A stretch of DNA of 64,000 nucleotides from Eutreptiella sp. 'Long Island Sound 2002' (Eukaryota > Euglenozoa > Euglenophyceae > Eutreptiales > Eutreptiaceae), in contig OZ038381.1 in the NCBI GenBank assembly GCA_964036045.1, forward strand, positions 149,615,596 through 149,679,595, in the 5' to 3' direction. Under the pieces are notes generated by a model. It did no database searches. It worked only from the letters and a program-made list of their open reading frames with translations, and was not told where the DNA came from. Numbering within the stretch: position 1 is the first letter of the stretch; each line of letters starts with the position of its first letter. This document shows, in pieces, positions 43,901 through 54,947 of this stretch. Position numbers and translations under genes: made by a program.

Positions 43901-43989
43901 TGCCCTTGTGAGCGTAGTGCTTTGCCTGCCTGCTCACCTGTGCGTGTCACCGCAGCGTCCCGTGGCCGACCCCCCACGGGAACGCGTCG
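40975..43989 (+). repeat. Element D 3' LTR (3015 bp)
   Basis: This is collinear with 24768-27792, including the two 40-bp tandem units (41008, 41048) and the TGAAACGCTTT box (near 43867). The last base is G instead of A. A 216-codon open frame inside it (41118-41768) is interrupted by a frame change in the other LTR and is not considered a gene. Confidence 0.95.
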
Positions 43990-43993
43990 GTAT
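43990..43993. other. Target-site duplication of element D, right copy (GTAT)
   Basis: This is the second copy of GTAT, at the point where the reverse transcriptase frame of C resumes (ATGAGCTACGAGGAGC). Confidence 0.9.
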
Positions 43994-46571
43994 GAGCTAC
44001 GAGGAGCTCCTGGAGGCACATGAGAGGGACGTCACTCGAGTGCTGGACCTTCTGGTCTGGCACAAACTCACGGGCAGCAGTGACAAGGCCACCATTGCGG
44101 TAAGCGAGGTGGTCTTCGCTGGCCACGTCGTCGGGAACGGGCAGCGGAAGCCCATACCTGGCAAGGTGGCTGCGATTGAGCACTGGGAAAAGCCCAAAAC
44201 GGTCTCTGAGCTACGGGCGTACTTGGGGTTCTGCAAATACTACTCGGGGTATATCAAGATGTATGCCGAGTATGCAGCCCCCATGACGACCATGCTCAAG
44301 GGCAACCGAGAGGAGACCAAGAAAGGGTCCAAGAAGGCTCTGGTCTGGAATGATGAGTCCGACCGTGCCTTTGAGGGGATGAAGCAGGCGCTGCTATCCG
44401 CAGTGGGTCTGCACCTCGTGGATCCCGATTGAGGGTTTGTCCTGCGCACCGACGCTTCCGACTACGCCGTTGGCGCTGTGTCCGAGCAAGTGCTTGACGA
44501 TGGGAGGCACGTGCCAGTGGCCTTCTGGAGCCAAGTCCTGGCGGAAGGCCAGAGACGGACGTGGACGCCCCGAGAAAAGGAGGCGTATGCCATCGTCATG
44601 GCTCTCAGAAAATGGGCTGGGTACATAGCCCTCCATCCCGTCACCGTCTGCACCGACCATCAGAGTCTGCGGTCTTGGCACAAGGAGCACGTGGACACCC
44701 CCTCAGGTCCCGCCTCGCAACGGGCAAGATGGCATGAGACCTTGGCCAAGTTCGACCTCACGGTTGTGTATGTTCCTGGCAAGGACAACACCGTGGCGGA
44801 CTGTCTCAGTAGGTGGGCCTATCCCCCCAGCAAGGGCATGACGGACGTGTCTGCCCATGGCGATGAGGCTGAGACCGCTGAAGCCAAGAGGATCATCGAA
44901 ATGGAGCGCCTGATGGAGGAGGAGGGTGTTAAATGCTTCGTTGTCATGGCGGCGGATGCCCCCCTCGAAACGAGGATGGGCAGAGCGGTCAGAGTACTCG
45001 CCCCTGATGGAGCTGAGTCCGACAAGCACCTCTTCCCTGAATCCTGCCTCCAGGACGACTGGACTGACGACTACGCCAAGTCTGAGGCCTTTCAGGCCGA
45101 ATCTAGGAGTCTGAGGCCTTTCAGGCCGAATATAGGGCTGTGACCGACCCTGATGACGGGCAGAAGTGGCCAAAGAGGCTGACTGAGGAAGACTGCAAGC
45201 TCTACCGGAATGGTAAGCTGCTCGTCCCAGAGTCCCGAATGCTCGAGCTGTGTGAAGCTTGGCACCACCACATGATGCACCCAGGGGTCAAGAAGCAAGC
45301 CCTGGACATGCAGCGCCGGTTCGAGATGGACCAGATCAATCTCTACACCACGATCAAGAAGGTCAGGAAGGGTTGCTCGGTCTGTCCGGCCTGCAATCCC
45401 GATAACCAGAACGTCAGAGGGGAAGCCCAATGGACTCCGGTGCCTGACCAGCCCATGGAGAGCGTTGCCATGGACGTCTTCTCCATGCCCGAAGTTCACA
45501 TTGGCAAGGAGACCTTTGACTGTGTGGTCCTTTGTGTGGACCGCCACAGCGGCTACGTAGTAGCCGTTCCAGCACGCAAAAAGGGGTTGCTTGCCAAGGA
45601 AGTGGCAGTCATGATGATTCGTCATTGGCTGACCGTCTTTGACATCCCCCACACCATTTGCAGTGACCGAGGGCCCCAGTTTACTGGTGGCTGGTTCAAG
45701 GCCATGTGTTCCCTCATGGGAATACGTCATGCCAGGAGCGTCGCCTATCTCAGCCGGTCCAATGGCCGGGCTGAAGTGGCTGGACGGCAGCTGTTCGAGA
45801 AGCTGCGCAAGATTCACATCACCAATCCACGTCGGAACTGGTTCGAGGAGATGTGGCCCGCTCTGAAGGCCCATCATGACACCCCCACTCCGGGTGGTTT
45901 GTCCCCTCACCAGATTCTGTTCGGCAGGGACCCCCTGGGTAGGGGACTTCCCTTGTCTGGTGATGGCATGGCTATGGATGCCAAGGAAAGAGGCAACGGC
46001 GCGGGACGGCCGTCAGCAGCTCGAGAAGGAGCATGCTGAGCGTCAGAAGTCCGCCCCGAGCTCGACAGGGCAAAAGTTCAGGGTGGGAGACGCGGTGTGG
46101 GTGATCAGACCCCGCCCTATGGGCACCCACCGCACCAAAACCTGGTTCACACCCGGAGAGGTGGTCCGCAGGATTGATGAGGACACCTACCGCATCAAGG
46201 TGGGTCACGGACAGTTCCGGGAGCGCCACGAGAGTCAACTCCGTGTGCGGGAACCCGACCTCCGTGGCCAACATGTGTCCCTGGACTTTGCCGCACATGA
46301 GGCTGATTCGGACGACGATTTTGCTGAGCATGACGACTACACCGTCGAGAAGATCCTGGCTCAGCGTCCGGACGCCTCGGCACCCGGAGGCCTGGAGTTC
46401 AAGGTTCGTTGGCGAGGCTATGGGCCGTCCCACGACACCTGGGAACCCGTCTCCTCGTTCGTGCCGCGGATTAATACCCCCTTCATGGAGTACATCCGCA
46501 AGCACAAGACCAAGATAAATGTCTCGGACTTGGCAGCACTCACCCGGGCGATTGCAGCCAGGGGCGCCTGA
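43994..46571 (+). pseudogene. pol: Element C pol, 3' part: RT thumb, RNase H, integrase, chromodomain
   Basis: This continues the reverse transcriptase of C cut at 24767 (SYEELLEAHERD, KPKTVSELRAYLGFC). Lesions: TGA at 44430-44432 where D has CGA; a 29-bp tandem duplication (45081-45109, repeated from 45110) that shifts the frame before the integrase zinc finger; and a small indel near 45990 that moves the end into the frame ending at 46571. Integrase motifs MDVFSMPEV, CSDRGPQF and SNGRAEVA are all present, with the D-X35-E spacing. The chromodomain (DYTVEKILAQRPDAS...FKVRWRGYGPSHDTWEP) ends the gene at TGA 46569-46571. Confidence 0.9.
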
Positions 46572-48050
46572 TCACCGCCCTGAGCTCTCCCCTGATGCAT
46601 GTTGGGCGCTTGTTAGGTCGACGGATCGTCCCTCAGTTGCTTGCTCTCTTCCATCTTCCGGTGACCTGCCATCAGAGTGGCCATATACCCCCCCTGCTGA
46701 ATCCAGGGGAGGATGACCCCTCTTTTCCACTTCTATTTGTCACTCCCCACCTGCTGAATCCTTGGGAAACCAGGCAGGGCGACTGACCTTCACATTTTCT
46801 GAGCTCTTGGGGCCTTGAAGCCCATACGACGTTGCGCAACGGATGCCGCTGTCATCGGCATTGCGTTTTTTTTGCTGTGTGGTCTGGTCCCATGGCACTT
46901 GCGGGATCCAGACCAGTCTACGTGTGTCTGCAGACTATATATGGCCTGAACTCAGGCGCTTTCCTGTCCACCCCCCTGCATATGCCTTATCCTGACCGGG
47001 GCGTGGTTTGGCGCTCTATCCAGAGTGTGTTTACACGCCTATTTACCCCGTTTATTGCTTACTTTTCTGCCCCCCAGGATATGTGCATCTGTATGTTGCG
47101 TATTGTCAGCCCATCAGTGCCTATGGACTGTTTTTCCCCCCCCGAGGGGATGCGAATCAGAATACGCAGGCGCCTTGAGTCGCCGTGTACAAGCTCTTAC
47201 ATATGGTCCAGCCTGGACCAGTACCTAAGTACAGATTCTTCTGTTTGAGTGCCCGTGATACCGTGTGCCCTAGTGGCTGTGATGTGCTCAGATCCTGATG
47301 GTGCCAGGCGGGAAGCCCAGTTGCCTGACTACACTCCTAGCTGTCCGCCACTGTCAGTCCCAGTGTGAGCCTACCGACTCGCAGACGCACTTGCAGTCGG
47401 GTGGCGACCTCCGGTGTCCTGACCTCGGTCAGTCTGCCTGGGAAACTGGTGGTTTGAGGAGTCGACGCCTCCGCCCAGACTGCATGGGGACTCCCCCATG
47501 CATGGCCTTCGTGGTAATGGGGCGAGGGAAAAGACGGCCTTGATGCCCGATCCCTTATGGAGGAGCTCGTTCGGCTTTACCACTCTGGACTCGCGTCGTG
47601 GATATGGACATGGTGCGCCCAAGGAAGGACCCGTGGGGACTCTCCCCCAGACTGCGGCCTTGGGAAGCCTGGGGTAGCCTAATGGATCTTTGTGGTCGCT
47701 TTCGACCTGTGGGACCACCTCGGTCGTCGTGTGAAGCCTATGTTGGCCGTGTATGCCACTGCCACTGTGGTAGTGACCGTCGCAGCCGGCACCCGGTGCG
47801 CCTGGTATGGGTTAACGGGTCCTTTGGATGCCGAACAATCGCCGCCAGGACCCGGGACTTGATACTTGATACTATACTTGCAGCTACTAACAGCTACAGC
47901 AGCGTACCTGTCTTACTGTGGGATTTGGGCAGCCTAACCTGCAAATCAGCCTGAAGTGAGGATGTGACACCCCCCCCCCCCTTCAGGGGAGGGTCCTGGG
48001 TACCCGCTGCCATGCTTGGGTGTTATCGAGCCCCCCGCAGGGTTTGCTCT
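46572..48050 (+). other. Element C 3' untranslated region (about 1.5 kb)
   Basis: This is collinear with the 3' untranslated region of D (39478-40962), with no supported coding frame. The C-run/G-run hairpin near 47970 and GGGTTTGCTCT just before the polypurine tract are also shared. Confidence 0.6.
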
Positions 48051-48061
48051 AAGGAGGGGGG
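48051..48061 (+). other. Element C polypurine tract
   Basis: An AAGGAGGGGGG tract sits immediately before TGAAGCGGTACC of the 3' LTR. Confidence 0.85.
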
Positions 48062-50876
48062 TGAAGCGGTACCAAGAACCTATGGCCCATGGCCCGGAGG
48101 CCTGTGAGCGGTCACACCCGTGCAGAAGCCGTTGACACCGGCTGTCAGCGGGATATCCCTGTTCTCTAACCCGCGAAATCTGGAATCCGATTTCTAACCA
48201 ATAAATCGATTTAGAATTACCATAATTTTATTGTCTTAGGCGATTTTCAGTCGGAAATCGGTGAAATACCCGATTTCTACCGCGATTTCTAATTGTCGTG
48301 AAATGGCCGCCTGTTGTCGCCTGTTCGCGCGCTTTCGTCGCTTCTCGGTGGCAAGTTTTGTGAGGGATTTTTCTCGAGTACCTTTGAGGTTCTAAGAGAA
48401 CTTAAGGGCAGAATCTAGAGGGTTTTTAATGTATTTTCATCTGGTGTGTTCACCAGAATTTTTCGCCGTTGCGTCTTCGAGAAAATCAGCGCGCAAGCTT
48501 TTCCGTCGATCGCTCGAACTCATGGTTCTCAAGGACCATGAGTTTGGACGGAACCCTACATTCCCCCCCTATGCCTTTCATCCATGGCCCTTTCACGCGG
48601 GCATATCATTTTGTATAGGGAAGCGGGCAATGGCGATGTTTTAGGCAGCCTATGGGTCTCGCAAACCCAAGTCGTTTGCGTGCGCAAACGCTAACCTTGT
48701 GGCCTTGTGAGCATGAACGTTAATAACAGAAGACAATGCTCACAAGACCAAAAGCCCTAGGCCATTTTCGTTTTTCGAGCCAACTCAACGATGGCTCCGC
48801 GCAATTCAATGCGTACCAAAACTCTATTTTCGAAAGAGGGCAAGTTATGGTCGAAAATTAGGCCAAAATGGCCAACCCCCGCAGGCTTGTACTCGAAGCC
48901 TATGGGGAGTTAAGCCTCAAATCAAGGCAATATGTAAAGTAGAGACCCTGAAGGACATCGTGGATGGCTTGGTTGATTTTTACAACCTTCTCTTCTATTT
49001 TATATAATTTCGCCTTGTGAGCACGCGTGCCATACTGCCTCTTTGCACACGCGCTCATATGCAAGCACTAATGACACGAGTGGGCGGAGACAATCTAACC
49101 ATAGTGTGCATATGTGAAGGCACCTACTATGGGCCTACTCCAAAAGTGTTTACTCATATTTTTGTTCCTGAATGACCAAAAGATATGTACATACCAATAT
49201 CGCCGATATATGCACTTTTTCCCATAAATAGTGTGCTTCAATGATTGAGGTGTTAAAAATGTTTCAATTATGCTTTGAACCTCAACTCTAGTTGCAAAAC
49301 CGAAGCAAAGCTTCGGTTTGCATCCATGCAAAAGCCCGAGGCTCCTTTCTCTTGCGATACGGAGATAAGATATTTGGAGGGACCACTTTTGGGTTAATTT
49401 TGGCCGTTTTGCCCAGAATGGCCACAAACCCCTTCTCCCCCTGATTTCACCGCCGAGGTTGTGTGCGCCACTTGACCAAGGGTAAGGGCGATTCGGAGAG
49501 GGCACATAAACCCGCATCGAATGGGGTCTTTCCCCATGTGGCCTCTCCTCTCGAAGGGAGAGTTGTGAGTCACCCAATTTGGGGTATGTTGCCATTCTGC
49601 CCCATTTGTGTGTCACTTTTCCTTCAATGGGGAAAATAGCTAGAGGCGACCATGAGGGTTGGCAAGTGGCATGTATTGGGACCTAAGTCCCATGTGTCTA
49701 TAGCATCTTTGGTTGAAAGGACCCTCGCCGTAGCCATGGAGATATGGAATCATGAGTGTGAGCCATTTTGGCCATATTTCGCTGTTTTTGCCATTGTATG
49801 CCATATTGGAATTACCATATCTCCATGGGGCACAGGATCTAGCCAGAAAAAAGGAGGATTATTGTAGCTAGAGACCAAGGGTTGAATGCCATTGAGTTTC
49901 GTATTTGCTCCTCCGGCTCATCCGGAGTTATTCAACTTTTGGTGCGATCCATGATCCCCCCGTTTGCACCGCATGCTGCTTTCTGCCCCATCCGCGTGTT
50001 CACCCCCTTGGTGAACAGTAAGCAGCCAGCGTGACAGCAAGCGAAAACCCAGGGCATTGGACCAGAGGGGATATCAAGGGTCGTGAATCAAGGCTTGGCG
50101 CGACAAAATTGCCAAGGTTTCCTACCCTGGACGGTCGCCCGAGACGGCCGATTTTGCCATTTTGACAATTATGACCCCACTTGACGAACCCGTGGCGCCC
50201 CGATGCCGGGACCTCAGAGGGAACCAGGTTGGGTGAGGGCTCCAGGAAGTTCTCAAGCGAAGGGCATGGGGTCAGTTGCCTCGTTCCTACCTCTGGCGGG
50301 TCCGGACGAGGGGTCAATTTTGGAGATTCTTGAGCTAATATCAGTTTGGGCTGAAACAGCCCATTTTCAGCTACCAACTCCTAGGGGATAATGGCGGGGC
50401 CATATCTCTCGCTCAGATGAGAGTTGGGACCTGCCGTTAGGGGAGCATAGGGAGCGACTGTTGGTTGGCCTTGGACCGCCTTGGTTCTCAGGAACTCGCC
50501 TGTGGCTGGCCGGGACACCTCCCCTATCGGCAGGGATTCAGGGTCCGGACTGAGCAGGGCATGGGTTGTGTTTGAGCCCCCGCCCCTGCCAGCCACTGAG
50601 AGGGTCGGACCTGGGATTGGGATACGAGTTGGGACTGGGTGTCCATTGTCCTGTGATGCCCTTACCCGAGTCCAGTCTTAACCCCATGTGTACATATCCT
50701 GATGTGTTGCTGTACATACTTTTGTTCCCTTGTTTCAGAGTGGCAAGGATCCTGAAACGCTTTGTCACATGACACGAGCGTAATAATGCCCCTGTGAGCG
50801 CAGTGCTTTGCCTGCCTGCTTGCCTGTGCGGGTCACCGCAGCGTCCCGTGGTCAGGCCCCCAACAGGAATGCATCA
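48062..50876 (+). repeat. Element C 3' LTR (2815 bp)
   Basis: This matches 14835-17650 throughout with scattered substitutions. It ends GCATCA and is followed by the AAAT target duplication at 50877-50880. Confidence 0.94.
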
Positions 50877-50880
50877 AAAT
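50877..50880. other. Target-site duplication of element C, right copy (AAAT)
   Basis: AAAT follows the C 3' LTR. The LTR of B resumes with CGCGAGCC, as in the uninterrupted copy at 61890. Confidence 0.9.
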
Positions 50881-51182
50881 CGCGAGCCAACTGACACTCG
50901 TCGATACATTGACAATCAGAACGGATGGCGGAAAAATTACGGAAAAATTATGATAAAAAAACTCTGTTGATTCCTGATATTCTGGTATATAGATCTCAGC
51001 CGGCGGCGCCTCGGTATTGAATATGGCCGCTCATAACTGGAATGGCCAAACCTATCACACTATCACATCAGGTTAGGTCAGGTGGATTGGAGAGTATGAT
51101 ATCCGCCAATGGCGGCTTGCCAGCACATAGATACACACCCCAAGTGACCCAAAGATGGCCACCGGGGTCCGAACCGGCTTCA
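50881..51182 (-). repeat. Element B 3' LTR, segment 2
   Basis: This is collinear with 61890-62190 (CGCGAGCCAACTG... to ...CCGGCTTCA). Together with 12753-14834 it restores a 2384-bp LTR against 2383 bp for the intact copy. Confidence 0.92.
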
Positions 51183-51190
51183 CCCCCCTT
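51183..51190 (-). other. Element B polypurine tract
   Basis: CCCCCCTT on the plus strand reads AAGGGGGG on the minus strand, directly before the TGAAGCC start of the 3' LTR. It is absent next to the 5' LTR. Confidence 0.8.
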
Positions 51191-51574
51191 CTCAGAGCGT
51201 TGTTTCCGCTCGGAAGTCATGGAAGAGAGGACGGGAGGACCCCAATGGGCTCCACACCCCCCCCCATGTCCCAAGGACACATGGAGGTCCCACACACGTC
51301 GTAGGCGTCCCCCATGCCCCAAGGGAGGGGTGAGGACACTCATAATCGGTGCCCTACGCCATATCCGGTCTCCTTTTGATCTACAACATGGACCAAGGGG
51401 ATCAAGGATAGAGAAACGTCGTCGGTCGACCTAAATAAGCATACCACAATGAAATATATATGTGGAGATCGAGTGAAGGGGGCATATGACCAATCAAGAC
51501 CCAAAAATCCCCGGATGAACGCCCTCACCCGTCTCCCAAGCACAAAGACAAACAAAAATGCCAAGGAGGATCCA
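51191..51574 (-). other. Element B 3' untranslated region
   Basis: A 384-base gap between the chromodomain stop and the polypurine tract. No gene is seen. It is much shorter than the 1.5-kb region of C and D. Confidence 0.5.
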
Positions 51575-52111
51575 TTACGGTGCTACTGCAGCCACCAAAT
51601 GGACCAACACGTCCTTGACATCCAAAGAAATGTTCTTTTTCTTTAGATACTCCAACCAGACCGTGGTATACCTCGGCACAAAGCTGCTCGGAGGCTCCCA
51701 CGAATCCCTGGACGCGGCGAATCCCTTCCAACGGACTTTATAAAGCCTCCCCCCAGGCGTCCCCGGGTCCGGCTTGTCCGCCAGGATCCTCTCGGCGGTG
51801 AAGTCGTCATCCTCACCCTCGTCGTCCGAGTCCACATCGCCGGCCGTAAACTCGAAGGTGACAGGATGTCCGCTGGGGTCTGGTGCTCGGGGACGAAGCT
51901 GGGTATGGTCGCGGTCCACGATCTTGTTATCCCCCACACGAACCGCATACACATCCTGCCCGACCTTCTGCACAATTACCCCCTGGCACATACCAAGATG
52001 CCTGCCGATGCCTTGACAGGACATCCTTGTGGTGCCGCTCCACCCATACGGTGTCTTGGAGAGCATACTTCTGGACTTTTCCCTGCTTGAAGTACTTGGC
52101 CCTCTTCTCAT
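51575..52111 (-). pseudogene. pol: Element B pol, C-terminal end with chromodomain
   Basis: On the minus strand this frame continues integrase after a frameshift around 51980-52020. The useful part runs from about GVIVQKVGQDVYAVRVGDNK (integrase C-terminal SH3-like segment) to the chromodomain DDFTAERILADKPDPGTPGG...YKVRWKGFAASRDSWEPPSSF (about 51660-51800). It ends at a stop at 51577-51575. The chromodomain is distinct from but clearly related to those of C and D. Confidence 0.85.
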
Positions 52112-54515
52112 GCTCGTCCTGAAGTGCTTTGCACACCATGGCCGCCGTGTCGTCCGCCTCAGCCATCATGGCGTTTGCATCCCGGGCCACTTTGCCATGG
52201 TTCAACCACGGGAGAGTGCGTGACACTCCATCCCGTAGGAACAGGATACGATGGGGCGACAGTCCAGTGGGCCCCGGAAGGTCATGGTACGCCTGGAGTA
52301 CTGTCCACAGCCAATTATACCAATTCCGGCCCGGTTCGTCAATGTGCAGCTGGCGGAACTTCTGGAACATCTGCCGCCCGGCCACCTCAGCCCGGCCATT
52401 CGACCGGCTGTGGTACGCCACGGTCTTGGCGTGCCGAATCCCCATGTGCTTGCACATCGTCTCTAACCACGTCCCCACGAATCGACTGCCCCGATCGCTG
52501 CAGATGACAGCTGGGACACCAAAAATCGTCAGCCAATGCCTGATCATGGCGTTGGCGACGGTCTTGGCCTGCAGACCCACTCCATGCTTGTCCTTCTTGT
52601 CCTTCTTCTTGGACTTCTTGCCCGGGACTGCCACGATATACCCGCTGTGCCTGTCCACCGCCAGGATGACACAATCATAGGTCTCTCCTTCCACGGTGAC
52701 CTCCGGCATGGCGAACACATCCACGGCCACAGACCGCATAGGGGACTCCGGTATAGCCGTATACACCGGGTTGCCAGCCGTGGAGTGATCGGGGCTCTTC
52801 GTGGCCCGACACACGGCGCAGTCGCTGCAGTACTTGTCCAGGATGGCGTAGTACCCCGGTGGGAACTTGAAGCGCCACTCCAGGTCCTGCTGCATCTTGT
52901 CCGGACCAGGATGCATGAGCTGGGCATTATGCCAGTGGTCAATGAGCTCCTCCATTCGGTTCTCAGGGACCAATAGCTTGTCCTTGAAAAATAGATTGTC
53001 CCCATCCTCAGTCAAGCCCTCGGGCCATTCGTCGTCCGACAGGGCGCTCACGGCATTCCAGTAATTGCTCCAGTGCTCGGATGCCGCATAGTCATCCGAC
53101 CAGTCCTCTGTGAGCACCGACCTGACTAGCTCTACAGGGGCCACCATCCATTGCTCGAGGGTTTCCTCTCGAATAGCTTGGACTCGGGCGCCCCGGAACT
53201 TGGCCGGGTCTGTACGGTTTGCCATCACCACAAAGCACTTGACCCCCTCTTGCTCCTTGGCCTTCTCCATCTCGATGATGCGCTTGGCCTCCTCGATCTC
53301 CTCGGCGTCTCCATGGCTGGATATGTCCATCCAAGCCTTGCCTGCGGGGTAGGCCCATCGACTGAGGCAATCTGCCACAGTGTTGTCCTTCCCCGGAACA
53401 TATACGACGCTGAGGTCGAACATGGCGAACGTCTCGTGCCACCGGGCCCTCCTTGCCGCCGGTCCCGAGGGGGTGTCGACGTGCTCCTTGTGCCAGCTCT
53501 GCAAAGACTGATGGTCCGTACAAACCACCACCGGTGGCAATCCGCTGTGGCCAGACCACTTCCTGAGTGCACCAACAATGGCGTACGTCTCCTTCCCCCT
53601 CGCGGTCCAGGTCCGGCGTTGGCCCTCGGCCAGGATCCGGCTCCAAAATGCCACGGGTACGTGCGACCCGTCGTCCCGGACCTGCTCGAGGACTGCACCT
53701 ACAGCATAGTCCGAGGTGTCCGTCCGTAGCATGAATCCCTTGTCCGGGTCCACCAGGAATAGCCCCAGCTGCCCCAGGAGTCGCTCCTTCAGGCGGCTGA
53801 ATGCATCTTGGGACTCAGGGGTCCAGGCAAGCTTCTTCTTGCTCCCCTTCCGGCCATCGAACCTGCCCACCTGCAGCATCTTGTGCAGCGGCCCCGACAG
53901 TTCTGCATACATCCGGACACAGCCCCAATAGTAGTTGCAGAACCCCATAAAGGATCGGAGTTCGCTGATGGTCTGGGGCTTCTCCCAGTGGTGCAGGGAC
54001 GCCAGCTTCCCAGGCATGGGACCGCGTTGCCCGTGACCAACCACGTGACCCGCGAACTCGACTTCCTTCACGAAGAGTGAGGCTTTGGTGGGCTTGCACA
54101 CCATGTTGTGCTTGTCCAGCTCGCTGAGCATCCGGCGCAGATCCTTCTCATGCGCTTCGATGAGCTCGTCGTCAGTCATGTTCTCCGTGCCGGACCTGAT
54201 GATGATGTCATCCAGAAAGGGATCGGCACAGTCCCGGACAGGACCGAGTAGGTCCTCCATCATGCGCTCGAAAGCGGCGTTGCCATTCTTGGCGCCCATA
54301 GGCACCACTTTCCACTGCATGGGCCCCAGCGGCGTCGACATCGCTGTGCGGGGCCTGGAGTCCGGGTGTAGCGGCATCTGGTGATAGCCGTGTTTCAGGT
54401 CTAACACCGTGAAGATCCGCTTTTTCTGTTGTTTTTGGAGGATGGTGTCGATCAGAGGGAGCGAGTACGAGTCGTGCTCGGTTCGCTCGTTCAAACCCCT
54501 GTAATCCACCACCAA
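51927..54515 (-). CDS. pol: Element B pol: reverse transcriptase, RNase H, integrase (862-codon frame)
   Basis: This is the longest intact frame of B. Order on the minus strand: VVDYRGLNERTEHDSY; FTVLDLKHGYHQMP; PMGAKNGNAAFERMM; the catalytic FLDD box; connection (KPQTISELRSFMGFCNYYWG); RNase H (RTDTSDYAVGAVLEQ ... GKDNTVADCLSRWAY); integrase zinc finger (WHNAQLMHP ... CSDCAVC); and the triad VDVFAMPEV, CSDRGSRF, SNGRAEVA with D-X35-E spacing. A lysine-rich insert (KKSKKKDKKDKHG) lies between the first and second catalytic residues and is missing in C and D. The true frame starts further upstream (a TAG at 54524-54522 separates it from the RT finger region). Confidence 0.92.
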   Translation of the reverse strand: MVVDYRGLNERTEHDSYSLPLIDTILQKQQKKRIFTVLDLKHGYHQMPLHPDSRPRTAMSTPLGPMQWKVVPMGAKNGNAAFERMMEDLLGPVRDCADPFLDDIIIRSGTENMTDDELIEAHEKDLRRMLSELDKHNMVCKPTKASLFVKEVEFAGHVVGHGQRGPMPGKLASLHHWEKPQTISELRSFMGFCNYYWGCVRMYAELSGPLHKMLQVGRFDGRKGSKKKLAWTPESQDAFSRLKERLLGQLGLFLVDPDKGFMLRTDTSDYAVGAVLEQVRDDGSHVPVAFWSRILAEGQRRTWTARGKETYAIVGALRKWSGHSGLPPVVVCTDHQSLQSWHKEHVDTPSGPAARRARWHETFAMFDLSVVYVPGKDNTVADCLSRWAYPAGKAWMDISSHGDAEEIEEAKRIIEMEKAKEQEGVKCFVVMANRTDPAKFRGARVQAIREETLEQWMVAPVELVRSVLTEDWSDDYAASEHWSNYWNAVSALSDDEWPEGLTEDGDNLFFKDKLLVPENRMEELIDHWHNAQLMHPGPDKMQQDLEWRFKFPPGYYAILDKYCSDCAVCRATKSPDHSTAGNPVYTAIPESPMRSVAVDVFAMPEVTVEGETYDCVILAVDRHSGYIVAVPGKKSKKKDKKDKHGVGLQAKTVANAMIRHWLTIFGVPAVICSDRGSRFVGTWLETMCKHMGIRHAKTVAYHSRSNGRAEVAGRQMFQKFRQLHIDEPGRNWYNWLWTVLQAYHDLPGPTGLSPHRILFLRDGVSRTLPWLNHGKVARDANAMMAEADDTAAMVCKALQDEHEKRAKYFKQGKVQKYALQDTVWVERHHKDVLSRHRQASWYVPGGNCAEGRAGCVCGSCGG

Positions 54516-54521
54516 CCTCCA

Positions 54522-54944
54522 CTAGCCCTTCTCGTTCTTGGGCACGATAAAGGCTGGGCTGGCCCACTCACTGTCGGAGGGTTCGATCCAGCCCCGCTCA
54601 ATAAACTCTGCCAACAACTTCTTCATGGCCTCGGCCCGATCGCCCTGAAGTTGGTACTCCCGATGACGATAGATCTTGGGGTTCGGCTTCAGCTTGATCC
54701 TCGCTGTGCCAAACCTCCCACGATCTGGAGGGTTCTTGTTGGCAACGCCGCTGAATAGCCGCGGATAGGCATTGATCAGCCTCTCCTTCAGCTCAGGGAC
54801 CTTCGGGTTCTCCTGGGCCTCTTCAGCCGCTTGCTTCGGTATTGATACAACCGACCGCACTGCGGTATAGGCCCCTTCTGGGTCCGAGTCTGATCTCTCC
54901 TCGTCCGATATGCCGTCTTCATCGTTGTGGGGCGTGCTTCCCAC
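54522..54944 (-). pseudogene. pol: Element B pol: linker and N-terminal fingers of reverse transcriptase
   Basis: This is in the same frame as its neighbours but closed by TGA (54950-54948) upstream and TAG (54524-54522) downstream. It encodes an acidic linker and then KIYRHREYQLQGDRAEAMKKL..FIERGWIEPSDSEWASPAFIVPKNEKG, the counterpart of RVYRHRELALRG...CFVVPKKVAGEW in D. The TAG falls at the codon before WRLVVDYRG and is a simple nonsense change. Confidence 0.85.
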
Positions 54945-54947
54945 CGA

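Larger units (their letters stand above)
24768..43989 (+). mobile_element. Element D: Ty3/gypsy chromovirus, plus strand, inserted in the pol gene of C
   Basis: LTRs are 24768-27792 (3025 bp) and 40975-43989 (3015 bp). Both start TGAAGCGGTACCC; the left ends GCGTCA and the right GCGTCG, a terminal A to G change. GTAT flanks both sides. The interior is closely similar to that of C: leader, long gag, in-frame UAG, protease, reverse transcriptase, RNase H, integrase, chromodomain, then a 1.5-kb untranslated region and a polypurine tract. It is the innermost and therefore youngest LTR element of the nest. It carries a 1.93-kb retrocopy in gag plus a handful of frameshifts and stops. Confidence 0.95.
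14835..50876 (+). mobile_element. Element C: Ty3/gypsy chromovirus, plus strand, inserted in the 3' LTR of B
   Basis: LTRs at 14835-17650 (2816 bp) and 48062-50876 (2815 bp) start TGAAGCGGTACC. They end with GCGTCA and GCATCA respectively and are flanked by AAAT. The interior is gag, an in-frame UAG, then pol with protease, reverse transcriptase, RNase H, integrase and chromodomain. Pol is interrupted at 24767 by element D and resumes at 43994. A polypurine tract precedes the 3' LTR. A self-complementary primer site follows the 5' LTR. Without D the element is about 16.8 kb, very large for the group. It has accumulated nonsense codons in gag and pol and a lost catalytic Asp in reverse transcriptase. 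Confidence 0.93.
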
